Assembly (NCBI GenBank): GCA_910586635.1
Contig: CAJUJA010000019.1
Span: forward strand, 1 to 20,356
Direction of reading: 5' to 3'
DNA: 20,356 bases
Origin: an uncultured Bacilli bacterium
GTDB lineage: Bacteria > Bacillota_I > Bacilli_A > RF39 > UBA660
Position 1 is the first letter of the stretch. Each line of letters starts with the position of its first letter. Position numbers and translations under genes: made by a program. This document shows positions 12,216 through 20,356 of this stretch, one piece after another. The notes under the pieces were generated by a model. That model made no database searches. It saw only the letters and a list, made by a program, of their open reading frames with translations, and was not told where the DNA came from.

Positions 12216-14390
12216 ATGAGTGATATACAAACATCGTTTTATGAATCTATTTACTCTAACTTCAGACAATTAGACGAAAATGATTTAAATGTACAGAAAA
12301 AATATCAACAATATTTAGATAGATTGGTAGATGTTTTTTTAATGCTAGAATATAAAAAAGATAGAAAAAATAATGCTGTTTATACGATTGATCAAGTTCA
12401 CATGTATTGTATGAGTTTCTTTTGGGAGGTAAGATCGCAATGTCAGAAACAACAATTACAAATACTAGCTAACAAAATCGCATATATTACCAAAAAAAAA
12501 GATGAAATTCCTTATTATCTTAAGAAAGTAGAAAAATTATATGAAACTTATCAATCCTTAGGAAAATGTAATGATGCAAAATTTTATAATGAAATTTTAA
12601 ATAAACAACAAAATTTTTATCTTTCAAAAACAAAAAAGGAAATAATTATGGAATTAACAGATAGGTTTCCATTAACAGAAAAAGCAAAGCAAAGGTTAAT
12701 TAATAGGGTTAAAATTCCAATTATTATAGATAGAATAAAAAAAGGAGAGTATGCTTCCTTTTGTAGTACGAAGGAAGAATTGAAGAAACAATTAAAAAAA
12801 ATACACACAAGTCTTTCGAATAAAAGAGCTTTGAAAAAGACGTATTTTTTTTCAAAAGAGGATTATGAGTTTTTGGATAATCATTTTTTGATAGGAAACT
12901 TATCTAAGGATGTATTAGAAAAAAGGTTCCCGTTTTTTGATAAAGGAAAGATAAAGATGATAATAAATGTTTACTATCGTATATTGTTACCCTATCTAGA
13001 TAATATTTCATTAGATAGAAAGGATATTCCTAGAGTTAATATTTCATTAAATTATAAACAGTTAAAACTTTATAATAAACGGCAGCTAGAACAAAATATA
13101 AAAGATTTGGAAAGTTCCCTATCTCCTAATCAAAAAGAAAAAATATTACAGGAACCAGATTTTAAAGAATTAGTAAAATTATTACCTTTGGTTAATCAAT
13201 CTAAAATTTTTAAAATGGATACTTTTCTTAAAATAGCTTTAAATATCTCTAAAATAAAAGAATACTTACTGTTAAAAGAAGAAATGAATCTTAAGCTGAT
13301 TTTAAATCAGTTACCAAAGGTGATAGAGCTAGCAGATGCTTACAGTCAATCTAATGGAAGAACGTGTGCTATTTTAGGAGAAACCCTTATTAGTAGAATA
13401 ATTGAAGATAATGTCACTAGTTGTAAGCCAGAGGATTATCTAACGAGTTATTTAAAAATGTTAAATCAACCTTATAGTAAAATTCCACCTATTTGCGGAA
13501 AATTTCAAGAATATAGTTATGAAAGTGGTAATAACAGTGTAGATCGCTTATTGATTGGCAAAAATAGTTACAGAAGTTGTCTAGGACCTGCAGGAGCAGG
13601 AGAAAAGGCCTATGAACTGGCACTTTCCAGTGTAGATGCTGATGTGCTAATTATAAAAAAAGATAATAGTGAGTTTATAGGGAGAACTCTTTTATTTCGT
13701 CAAGGAAATTTCGTTATATTGGCACCCGTTATGGGAAGGAGAGGGCTTAATAAGATGCTATATGATGAGGAATTTTTGATGCAAATTGGAAATCAAATGA
13801 TAGAAAAAGCAATATTACAACAAGATCGTTTAGATTACGTGTTTTTAACGAAATTTGGACTTCTGAAAAAGTTGGACTTTTTCTATTTAGCTGATACTAA
13901 ATTAGGTAAAGGTTTGCCTCATTGTGATATAGAACCATTGGCATATCTTATAGCATCAAAGGAATTATTGAAAAATCCTGACAAGAAAGACTTCTTAAAG
14001 GAAGACATTTATCTAGATTTAGATGCAAAAGATCAAGTGCTTTATTTTAAAGAAAGACCTCCAGTAAATAAAAAAGAGGCTAACTATATCAAAGATATTC
14101 AAAAGATTAGAGGATTAAAAATGGATAATTCATCTAATGCTGAAATTAACATTTCGAAAGATGAAGATTATGATGAGGTTTATGTCGGACAAGATTGGTA
14201 TATTGCAATAAAGGATAAAAAAATTGTTGAGACCTGTGTTTATAAAGTGGAAGATCCAAGGCAGGATGCAGAAATAACTATGATTGTTGATAATCTTGTG
14301 GAACAGGGAATGATGAATAGTTCAGGCGAATATGGAAAACATTCAAAAGTCAGGATGAAAGAGTATTCAAGTAATAATAATTTAACTTAA
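12216..14390 (+). CDS. large hypothetical protein (724 aa)
   Basis: Not recognised as a whole. No signal peptide or membrane helices; strongly basic in its first half. Residues 1-430 are predicted helical, with many charged amphipathic segments (for example KKVEKLYETYQSL and KEELKKQLKKIHTSL) and resemble a scaffold or nucleic-acid-binding array. From about 435 the character changes to alpha/beta: SYRSCLGPAGAGEKAYELAL (about 451-470), ADVLIIKKDNSEFIGRTLLFRQGNFVILAPVMGR (about 476-509) and YVFLTKFGLLKKLDFFYL. The C-terminal region (about 640-724) is acidic. The SCLGPAGAG block followed by a figR-lfRqGN strand pair looks like a compact folded domain such as those at the C-end of some phage or plasmid proteins, but no family is claimed. 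It is monocistronic with its own promoter. Confidence 0.8.
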   Translation: MSDIQTSFYESIYSNFRQLDENDLNVQKKYQQYLDRLVDVFLMLEYKKDRKNNAVYTIDQVHMYCMSFFWEVRSQCQKQQLQILANKIAYITKKKDEIPYYLKKVEKLYETYQSLGKCNDAKFYNEILNKQQNFYLSKTKKEIIMELTDRFPLTEKAKQRLINRVKIPIIIDRIKKGEYASFCSTKEELKKQLKKIHTSLSNKRALKKTYFFSKEDYEFLDNHFLIGNLSKDVLEKRFPFFDKGKIKMIINVYYRILLPYLDNISLDRKDIPRVNISLNYKQLKLYNKRQLEQNIKDLESSLSPNQKEKILQEPDFKELVKLLPLVNQSKIFKMDTFLKIALNISKIKEYLLLKEEMNLKLILNQLPKVIELADAYSQSNGRTCAILGETLISRIIEDNVTSCKPEDYLTSYLKMLNQPYSKIPPICGKFQEYSYESGNNSVDRLLIGKNSYRSCLGPAGAGEKAYELALSSVDADVLIIKKDNSEFIGRTLLFRQGNFVILAPVMGRRGLNKMLYDEEFLMQIGNQMIEKAILQQDRLDYVFLTKFGLLKKLDFFYLADTKLGKGLPHCDIEPLAYLIASKELLKNPDKKDFLKEDIYLDLDAKDQVLYFKERPPVNKKEANYIKDIQKIRGLKMDNSSNAEINISKDEDYDEVYVGQDWYIAIKDKKIVETCVYKVEDPRQDAEITMIVDNLVEQGMMNSSGEYGKHSKVRMKEYSSNNNLT

Positions 14391-14510
14391 TTTGAAATTA
14401 ATCATGAATTCTGTAATCTTTTTCCTTGGATTGATACTAATAGAAGGAGTCCATAAGCAACTACATTGAATGTTAATTAGAACCTGTTAATGAGTATATT
14501 AATCAATAGT

Positions 14511-14531
14511 TTCCTATTACTGCAATAGGAA
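14511..14531. repeat. 8-bp stem-loop between genes
   Basis: TTCCTATT (14511-14518) pairs with AATAGGAA (14524-14531), loop of 5. No T-tract follows, so it is not a clear terminator. It lies in the 211-nt gap between the 724-aa and 199-aa genes, upstream of the 14573 promoter, and is a candidate operator or structural element. Confidence 0.4.
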
Positions 14532-14572
14532 TTATTAATGAAAAGATATTGCATTAGTAACTAAATAAGGTG

Positions 14573-14578
14573 TATAAT
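14573..14578 (+). promoter_or_regulatory. -10 promoter element for the 199-aa protein gene
   Basis: TATAAT preceded directly by TG. Transcription would start near 14585, just ahead of AGGAGG (14590-14595) and ATG 14602. No -35 box is evident. The leader would be under 20 nt, as in the ftsE promoter. Confidence 0.45.
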
Positions 14579-14601
14579 AAATTCTGATTAGGAGGTTTAG
14601 T

Positions 14602-15201
14602 ATGGGAAAAAAGTTAAATTCATTAACAAAATATCCAAAAGAAGGAGATCTATTTGGTATCAATCTTAAGTTTATAAAAATATTTAATATATATAGGGGA
14701 TTTGATGAAAAAGGAGTATATAATCGAAACATAGGTCTTATAGAGGGAGAGGAACATTTAGATGATGGACTTACAATATGTGAATATATTGGAGATGGAA
14801 TTTGTGTGGAATGCTTGACTGGAACAAAAATACAACTGTCATTCGAAATGAATCAATATGGATCAGAAAGAAGTTATAAAAATCATAAGGTTCAAATGGA
14901 TCAAGATTGGATAGAAATGAAAGAGGAGTATGAAAGAATAAAAGAGGCTCCTTTATCATATTCAATAGAACTAAGAAATAAATCGATTTTTTCTAACCTT
15001 TACAGAATAGATGATGGCTTTAAATTTGAATTTGGAAAACAGGAGAAGAAAGAGACGGAAATACAATCAGAGATTTCTAAACTAGCAAAGAGCAGTTTGG
15101 ATGTGATGGAAATATGCTTTAAGGAAATAAGTAAAGATGAGTATTCTATAGCTTATACAGATAATGTTATTTTTAAATATAAGAGCAAAAAAAATAATTA
15201 G
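14602..15201 (+). CDS. hypothetical protein (199 aa)
   Basis: Not recognised. Excellent ribosome site AGGAGG (14590-14595), 6 nt before the ATG. Soluble, no signal or membrane segment. The N-terminal half (about 15-85) is predicted beta-rich with short strands (DLFGINLKFIKIFNIYRGF, GLTICEYIGDGICVECLTG, KIQLSFEM), like a small barrel or sandwich. It is followed by an acidic helix (DQDWIEMKEEYERIKE, about 100-115), another beta section and a helical segment (EISKLAKSSLDVMEICFKEI). A strong terminator follows at 15246-15275, so it is transcribed alone. No function can be assigned. Confidence 0.75.
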   Translation: MGKKLNSLTKYPKEGDLFGINLKFIKIFNIYRGFDEKGVYNRNIGLIEGEEHLDDGLTICEYIGDGICVECLTGTKIQLSFEMNQYGSERSYKNHKVQMDQDWIEMKEEYERIKEAPLSYSIELRNKSIFSNLYRIDDGFKFEFGKQEKKETEIQSEISKLAKSSLDVMEICFKEISKDEYSIAYTDNVIFKYKSKKNN

Positions 15202-15245
15202 TTTTTATTTCATCCGCTTACAATAAAATATAATATTTAAAATCT

Positions 15246-15275
15246 AAACTGAAGAGACTTATTCTTTAGTTTTTT
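15246..15275 (+). terminator. intrinsic terminator after the 199-aa gene
   Basis: AAACTGAAGA (15246-15255) pairs with TCTTTAGTTT (15263-15272), one G-U pair in RNA, loop of 7, with a T-tract at 15270-15275. It sits about 45 nt after the stop. Confidence 0.65.
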
Positions 15276-15426
15276 AGTGATAGAAATGAAGAAAAATTAT
15301 TTATTGTATTAAAAGATGTGATAAATAGATGAAATAACTGTATAAGTCTAGATTTCGAGTTAAAAAACTCTGGTTTTTAGGTTTTACTTCATTACCTTCA
15401 ATATTAATATTAAATAGTTTAGGCTG

Positions 15427-15515
15427 TGTAAAATTACGTAAAGGTATGTAAAATATTTTACATATTAGTATTGAAAGTTTTACACTTGTGAGGTATATTA
15501 TAGGTGTAAAACTTT
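15427..15515 (+). promoter_or_regulatory. operator cluster of TGTAAAA half-sites including two palindromes
   Basis: TGTAAAA occurs at 15427, 15447 and 15505, and its complement TTTTACA at 15456 and 15478. They form a perfect 18-bp palindrome ATGTAAAATATTTTACAT (15446-15463) and a 12-bp inverted repeat AAAGTTTTACAC / GTGTAAAACTTT (15474-15485 with 15504-15515). The second brackets the promoter, covering most of the -35 and the expected start site. This looks like multiple sites for one dimeric repressor; its identity is unknown. Confidence 0.7.
15471..15499 (+). promoter_or_regulatory. promoter of the surface-protein gene
   Basis: TTGAAA (15471-15476) and TATATT (15494-15499) are spaced 17 nt, a sigma-A-type promoter with a recognisable -35, unlike the extended -10 promoters elsewhere in the window. 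Start near 15506 gives a leader of about 84 nt. A separate TATAAT at 15530-15535 is an alternative -10 without a matching -35. Confidence 0.55.
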
Positions 15516-15589
15516 AACCCAAGTAGGGTTATAATCAGAAAATATAAAATGTATGCTTAATAGAAATCTGTAAAAAGGAGATATGATGT

Positions 15590-18500
15590 ATGTTGAACAT
15601 AAAAAAGATTAGAATCTTTAAAATATTAGGTATAACGATATGTATTCTATCTATAACCGTAGGACTATGCTTCTTATGTAATAACATATTGATGAAAGAA
15701 AAGACTATGGCAAATGTAGAGACTATAGGTTACTATAATTCCAGAAGTAGTGATAGTTCTGCAGATTATAGACAAGTTTATTTAAGTGAATTGGAACCAA
15801 CTGAAAAACGTATTGGGTATGGGGAATTAGTAAATGATGCTGATTTATCCGGGAATCCAATTACTATGTTAATTGAAGGGAACTATTTCTCTTTTAAAAA
15901 AGGAGTATTTGCTCATGCCAATTCAACCTTGGTTTACGATTTAACAGATTATAGTGATTATAACTACTTCGTTACATTTATAGGATTGAATAAAACATCG
16001 ACTCAAGGCAATGGTGTAACTTATCATTTTTATACATCAAACAATAGAAATGAATGGACTGAATTTAAAGATCCGATTGTAAAAAAGCCTAAAGAGGCCG
16101 GAAGTTTTGTACAGATTCCTTTGGAAAACGTCAATTATTTGAAGTTAGTCGCAGACTCTAATGGATCAAATGCATCAGATCACTCTGTGTATGCTGATGC
16201 TAAATTGGTAACTGAAGTAAACGGGAATTTTATTTTAGATTCGATTGAAGATATAGATAAACAAATAAATAATATCTATAATGGTGGGGCAGCGATTAAT
16301 GGCGAATTAGAATATAGTATTTTAAAAAGAGAACTTGTCAAAAGAGTAGGTCAATATACACTAAACTCTTTCTATAATGAAAGTGAAGATAATAAAGCCA
16401 CTATAGACTGGCTTTTAAGTAACAAAGAGGTATTAAATTACTATATTTTAGGTGGAACCCCAGATGGAAATAGTTACTATAATTCTTTAACTCAATTATC
16501 TAGATTATATAAAAAATATAAAGAAGACTTTAAAATACAAGAAACTACGATATATGGTACAGTTTTAGGTGATTTATACACTCGTATGGCTATTGCTTTA
16601 TCACTTACTCACTCCCAAAGAGTTGGTCTGTGGATGCAATCTAGTATAAAAGAGAATCAGTCGGATGCCGTAGTTCGTTATCAGATATTCAAAGAATTAC
16701 ATAAAAACAACAAGTTTAAGGCAACTGAAGCGATGAATATGACAAAATGGTTTGAGCAATATAATGTTGAAAATATGAGGTTTGTAATGAATTCTAATAT
16801 CGATGATGAATCTATATTATGGTTAAACGAATATGTTCAAAGTAAAATTGATGAAAACCCAGGAAGAGCTTGGTCATATTTGACACCACATCCATATATT
16901 GCTTATGTTTGGCCAAACTATGCAAATCCAGTGTATTATGATGAGGAAAACTATGACTACTTTAATGAACTGTTTTCCGTTAAAGGAAAAAAGATGTATG
17001 ATTATGGTATCACTCGTGGGACAAATGATCATAAGGTATATAAACAATGGATGAATTTCAGAAATAAATTTGGTACTGGAGCAGTCTGTGGAGGAATTTC
17101 TAAATCGGGTGCTGTTATTCGTGCAACCCATGGTATTGCTGCAACAGTGATTGGACAACCAGGACATGCAGCACTTCTATATTATACAGCCGATGCAGAA
17201 GGTAAAGGATATTGGAGACTTGATAATGATGTCAGTGGGTGGACTCTATCGGAAAAAGGTGAAAGAATGCTTCTAGGATGGGGTAATGGTAGCTATGCAA
17301 AAGGTTCTTATCAGGTTGTCTATATGGCCTTAGCACAAGAAGCTTTAAATGATTATGAAAACTTCGAAAAAGCAGAAAAACTCATAATGTTAGCAAGGAC
17401 ATTTGGCGACAATCCCACAAAACAAGAGGAACTACTTAGAAAAGCTTTAGAAGTTCAATCTATTAATTTGGATGCATGGCTTGATTTAATAACTCTTTAT
17501 AATAATAGTGATAGTAAATCTGAAGGAGATTACTATGCTTTATCAGAAGAATTAGCAAATAGTTTAAAATATTTTCCACTTCCAATGTACAATTTAACTA
17601 ACTTGATCAAACCTAAGATGGTAAGTGTTGAAAACTCATTCAAATTTACATTACTACAAACTAGAACTTTAAATCAGGCAAAAAGTACGCCAAACAATAC
17701 TACAGACAGTTATACAGTTTATCAACCAGATTTGACTAGAATCGAGGCGAATTTCTTATTAGGAAAAGTTGATAGTTCTCTTGCTACATTCTCTTTTGAT
17801 GGAGTTGACGCTGAAAAAATTGTTCTATCCGAACGCTTTAATGGAAGTGGAGTGCGCTTTGATTATAGCTTAGATGGAAAAAACACCTGGAACGAAGTAT
17901 CATTCACTGGAGAAGAGGAACACAAATTACAATTGACCAAAGATCAAATTAATAATATCACCTCGGAAAATGATATCTATATCCATATTGTTGGAACAAG
18001 CTATGAAGAAAAAAATTTATATAAAATAGATATTACTGAAGGAAGTTTGCCTGCTGAATTGTTTGCAAATGACTTGGAAAACAGGGTGATAGGAGTCAAT
18101 TTGAATACTGAATGGCGTTATAATGAAAATGATTTTTGGACTTCATACAACGTTGCTTCCCCTGACTTGACAGGAAATAAGACAGTCCAAGTAAGACAGG
18201 CGGCCACTGGTACAGCACTTGCAAGCTCCCCATCACCAATGTATACATTTACAAAAGATGATCAACCCAATACAAGAAAATACATCCCTGTATCTCATTT
18301 GACTATTGAGACAGTTTCCACAGAGGCGGTTAACAATGGTGGTGGTGCTGTAAAAGCCATTGATGGGAACTATAATACGAGATATCATTCTGCCTGGAAT
18401 GGAACTGATACTGAACGTTTTATAATTATAAAACTTGATGAATCTGTTATTTTATCAGCAGTTGAGTTCGTCCCAGCGGGCGGAGGAAACGGTAAGATAT

Positions 18501-20275
18501 ACGATGGTACCGTTTATGGAAGTATGGATGGTAAGAATTGGGAAAGGTTATCGAGTTTGAAGAATCTAACATACACTAATCAGGCTAATACAGTAGACGA
18601 TGCTATTATAAATACAAAAAGTTTTGAAATAACTGGGGAAAAAGAGGTTCAGTATGTTAAAATTGTGGCGGATCGTACTAATGGTAATTGGTTTGCAGCA
18701 AGAGCATTTAATCTTTATCAAGATTTAACTAAAAATCCACATCCTACTGCTGGAATTGCTTACAGTACTACAGAACTTACAAACGGCAAAGTTGTCGCAA
18801 GGCTTATAAACCCTAGCAGGGAAATAATTATTACAAATAATGAGGGATCCGATACCTATACATTTAGTGAAAATGGCGAGTTTACTTTCGAATTCAAAGA
18901 TAAAAACGGTGTAACAGGATCCGCAACTGCTAAAGTTGATTGGATTGATAAGAATATACCTGATGCAAATATCGACTACAAATTAGATAGCAATCATAAA
19001 TTGAGCATTTCTTTAGATGATATTAGTGAAGATGTATATCTGTTAGATAAGAATGACAAACCTATCAACTTTATTGAGGTTAAAAACAAAAAGGTGACAA
19101 GAGTCTCTTATTTGAATTCTGAAAATGAAATAACTAAAACTGTATATCTCGATGAAAATGGATGTATTACAAAAATCGTCTATATTAACACAAATAAAAA
19201 TATCCCAGCAGTTGCAACCTATACCACTATAATAGCAAATGGAGCTGTAACCAGTGAAGAGTATTATGATGAGGTAGGAGGCAAAGTAGAAGTTTCCGAT
19301 GCAGATAAGGAAGCATTAAGAGGGTTACAACAGGCTATAACAGATCCTCTTGAATATACATTTGAAAACAGTGGAAGTCATGAATTTAAATTACTTGACA
19401 AAGCTAAAAACATTGCCTATAAGAGTGTTAAAGTTGACTATGATGAGGATAATGATAGGATTATAGCAAGTGATATATCCTATGATATAACCCACTTAAC
19501 TAATAAAGATGTTGTGGCTACCATCAAAGCATATGTATTCGAAGATGGGAAAAAGAAGAACGCAGCAATCACCTCAGGAGGGGATTCTTATACATTTAAT
19601 ACAAATGGAAAGTTTACATTCCAGTATAAAGGTAGTAATGATTCAGATGACGATGTAAAGAATCATACTGCTAAAGTTACTTGGATTGATAAGGTTGTTC
19701 CAACGGCTAAAGTTAAATACACTACAAGAGAAAATGGAGAAGTCATTGCAACTTTAGTCAACGAAAGTGAAAAGATAATTATAACCAATAATGGGTTCAG
19801 TAGGGAACGTAAATTCAATAAAAATGGAGAATTTACATTTATATTTGAAGATGAGGCTGGAAATGTAGGCAGAACTATTGCTAAAGTAAACTCTATACAA
19901 GAAAAAAAACCTAACAATTCATCTACTACTGGAGGCAATTCTTCTGTAAATCATTCTAAACCAAGTAAATCATCTAAGCCTAATAATAAACATAACCCTA
20001 CTACTAGTAACAATCAAAGCTCAAATATAAGTGAATCTAGCGATAAAACAACTTCCGAGGAGACTACTAAATCTAATAATAAAGAATCTAAAAATGCAGT
20101 AGATAAAAAGAACGTCGTTAGAGATATCAATAACAAGAATAATATGACTGAAAATCAAAGGTCAACCCGAGAGGATAAAAAAATGGATAATATAATAATC
20201 AAAGTCGTCGTAGTATTTATGGTTATTACATTGGGAGTGTTAACAGTAGGCTTCTATTTTAAAAAGAAAAACTAG
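15590..20275 (+). CDS. large membrane-anchored surface protein: NPCBM, transglutaminase-like, F5/8-type C and Ig-like modules
   Basis: 1561 residues. A basic N-terminus and hydrophobic segment (about 12-33) form a signal peptide or anchor. Residues about 62-206 match an NPCBM carbohydrate-binding module (YLSEL, IGYGEL, KKGVFAHANSTLVYDL). A predicted catalytic region follows, with GAVCGGIS (C500), GQPGHAALLYY (H526) and YWRLDND (D545), the Cys/His/Asp order of transglutaminase-like proteases. Residues about 898-1047 are an F5/8-type C domain (AVKAIDGNYNTRYHSAW, YVKIVADRTNGNWFAARAFNLY). Three Ig-like repeats with the recurring WIDKxxPxA junction and NGEFTFxF strand span about 1051-1434. A Ser/Asn/Lys-rich stalk (about 1440-1525) leads to a final membrane helix (about 1533-1555) and KKKN tail. 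There is no LPxTG. It is displayed on the cell surface and probably binds host or cell-wall glycans. AAAGGAG sits 9 nt before the ATG. Confidence 0.88.
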   Translation: MLNIKKIRIFKILGITICILSITVGLCFLCNNILMKEKTMANVETIGYYNSRSSDSSADYRQVYLSELEPTEKRIGYGELVNDADLSGNPITMLIEGNYFSFKKGVFAHANSTLVYDLTDYSDYNYFVTFIGLNKTSTQGNGVTYHFYTSNNRNEWTEFKDPIVKKPKEAGSFVQIPLENVNYLKLVADSNGSNASDHSVYADAKLVTEVNGNFILDSIEDIDKQINNIYNGGAAINGELEYSILKRELVKRVGQYTLNSFYNESEDNKATIDWLLSNKEVLNYYILGGTPDGNSYYNSLTQLSRLYKKYKEDFKIQETTIYGTVLGDLYTRMAIALSLTHSQRVGLWMQSSIKENQSDAVVRYQIFKELHKNNKFKATEAMNMTKWFEQYNVENMRFVMNSNIDDESILWLNEYVQSKIDENPGRAWSYLTPHPYIAYVWPNYANPVYYDEENYDYFNELFSVKGKKMYDYGITRGTNDHKVYKQWMNFRNKFGTGAVCGGISKSGAVIRATHGIAATVIGQPGHAALLYYTADAEGKGYWRLDNDVSGWTLSEKGERMLLGWGNGSYAKGSYQVVYMALAQEALNDYENFEKAEKLIMLARTFGDNPTKQEELLRKALEVQSINLDAWLDLITLYNNSDSKSEGDYYALSEELANSLKYFPLPMYNLTNLIKPKMVSVENSFKFTLLQTRTLNQAKSTPNNTTDSYTVYQPDLTRIEANFLLGKVDSSLATFSFDGVDAEKIVLSERFNGSGVRFDYSLDGKNTWNEVSFTGEEEHKLQLTKDQINNITSENDIYIHIVGTSYEEKNLYKIDITEGSLPAELFANDLENRVIGVNLNTEWRYNENDFWTSYNVASPDLTGNKTVQVRQAATGTALASSPSPMYTFTKDDQPNTRKYIPVSHLTIETVSTEAVNNGGGAVKAIDGNYNTRYHSAWNGTDTERFIIIKLDESVILSAVEFVPAGGGNGKIYDGTVYGSMDGKNWERLSSLKNLTYTNQANTVDDAIINTKSFEITGEKEVQYVKIVADRTNGNWFAARAFNLYQDLTKNPHPTAGIAYSTTELTNGKVVARLINPSREIIITNNEGSDTYTFSENGEFTFEFKDKNGVTGSATAKVDWIDKNIPDANIDYKLDSNHKLSISLDDISEDVYLLDKNDKPINFIEVKNKKVTRVSYLNSENEITKTVYLDENGCITKIVYINTNKNIPAVATYTTIIANGAVTSEEYYDEVGGKVEVSDADKEALRGLQQAITDPLEYTFENSGSHEFKLLDKAKNIAYKSVKVDYDEDNDRIIASDISYDITHLTNKDVVATIKAYVFEDGKKKNAAITSGGDSYTFNTNGKFTFQYKGSNDSDDDVKNHTAKVTWIDKVVPTAKVKYTTRENGEVIATLVNESEKIIITNNGFSRERKFNKNGEFTFIFEDEAGNVGRTIAKVNSIQEKKPNNSSTTGGNSSVNHSKPSKSSKPNNKHNPTTSNNQSSNISESSDKTTSEETTKSNNKESKNAVDKKNVVRDINNKNNMTENQRSTREDKKMDNIIIKVVVVFMVITLGVLTVGFYFKKKN

Positions 20276-20307
20276 TGAAAATCTATAGTTAGATTTTACT
20301 AGTTTTT
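20267..20307 (+). terminator. strong intrinsic terminator after the surface-protein gene
   Basis: AAAAACTAGT (20267-20276) and AAAATCTA (20278-20285) pair with TAGATTTT (20290-20297) and ACTAGTTTTT (20298-20307) around a TAGT loop, with one bulged G at 20277. The stem ends in a T-run and includes the stop codon. The near-symmetry allows termination from both directions. Confidence 0.85.
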
Positions 20308-20356
20308 CTTTATTCAAATCTCAACCGCACCATTTTATTTATAATTTAATTCTATA

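Larger units (their letters stand above)
15202..15589 (+). other. 388-nt intergenic region: terminator, operator cluster, promoter and leader
   Basis: No gene is seen. From left to right it holds an intrinsic terminator (15246-15275), a second weak hairpin GAGTT-AAAA-AACTC (15357-15370) followed by T-rich sequence, a cluster of TGTAAAA half-sites (15427-15515) around the promoter of the surface-protein gene, a leader hairpin TAACCC/GGGTTA (15515-15520 with 15526-15531), and the AAAGGAG ribosome site (15574-15580) before ATG 15590. Confidence 0.7.

Noticed and set aside
16874..17167. Minus-strand 97-codon open frame inside the surface-protein gene
   Set aside because: It is a shadow of the well-supported plus-strand domain; its composition is not protein-like and it has no start signals.
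1..20356. tRNA, rRNA, CRISPR array or transposase
   Set aside because: No cloverleaf or rRNA-like sequence, regularly spaced direct repeats or transposase motifs were found in either strand.
1..20356. Mycoplasma-type code with TGA as Trp
   Set aside because: Genes ending at 7512, 7913 and 10183 stop at TGA, and Trp is encoded by TGG in all genes.

Overview
The window comes from an AT-rich, low-GC Gram-positive bacterium. It uses the standard bacterial code, since several genes end in TGA and TGG is used for Trp. The style is that of gut Bacilli/Mollicutes-related lineages. Indicators are an ftsE-ftsX-M23 hydrolase operon, strong AGGAGG ribosome sites, extended -10 promoters (TGnTATAAT) without clear -35 boxes, and a large surface protein with NPCBM and F5/8-type C modules.

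Layout. Positions 1-66 hold the 3' end of a probable membrane-protein gene. Positions 136-2928 are a tightly packed core operon, ftsE, ftsX and a secreted coiled-coil M23 hydrolase (the PcsB/EnvC role). A small helical gene (3004-3441) follows behind a hairpin that buries its ribosome site, and ends in an intrinsic terminator. Positions 3538-7512 hold a complete diversity-generating retroelement (DGR): avd, template repeat (TR, 4197-4270), a structured spacer, the DGR reverse transcriptase (4478-5500) and the target gene with its variable repeat (VR, 5763-5836). TR and VR align over 74 bases without gaps. Fourteen of the 15 differences fall on TR adenines, the hallmark of adenine-directed mutagenic retrohoming.

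The target is not an ordinary adhesin. The hypervariable lectin-like head sits at the N-terminus of a protein whose C-terminal half is a MoxR-type AAA+ ATPase. It overlaps a small gene that looks like the same AAA+ fold with its P-loop lost, and this in turn overlaps a gene with an HExxH metallopeptidase domain plus a vWA domain with an intact MIDAS motif (DUF2201 type). The three appear to form one translationally coupled machine: a diversifiable sensor ATPase, a pseudo-ATPase partner, and a vWA/protease effector or adaptor. This is the most interesting system in the window.

Positions 9181-15201 are an accessory stretch of orphan genes (224, 166, 724 and 199 aa). Between them lie two decayed genes: a nucleoside-deoxyribosyltransferase-like gene with two 1-base losses, and a PP2C-like phosphatase with one frameshift. 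Several of these genes have their own extended -10 promoter. Positions 15202-15589 are non-coding and contain a terminator and an unusually dense set of TGTAAAA half-sites around a sigma-A-like promoter. This drives a 1561-aa membrane-anchored surface protein (15590-20275) with a predicted transglutaminase-like Cys/His/Asp domain, closed by a strong terminator.
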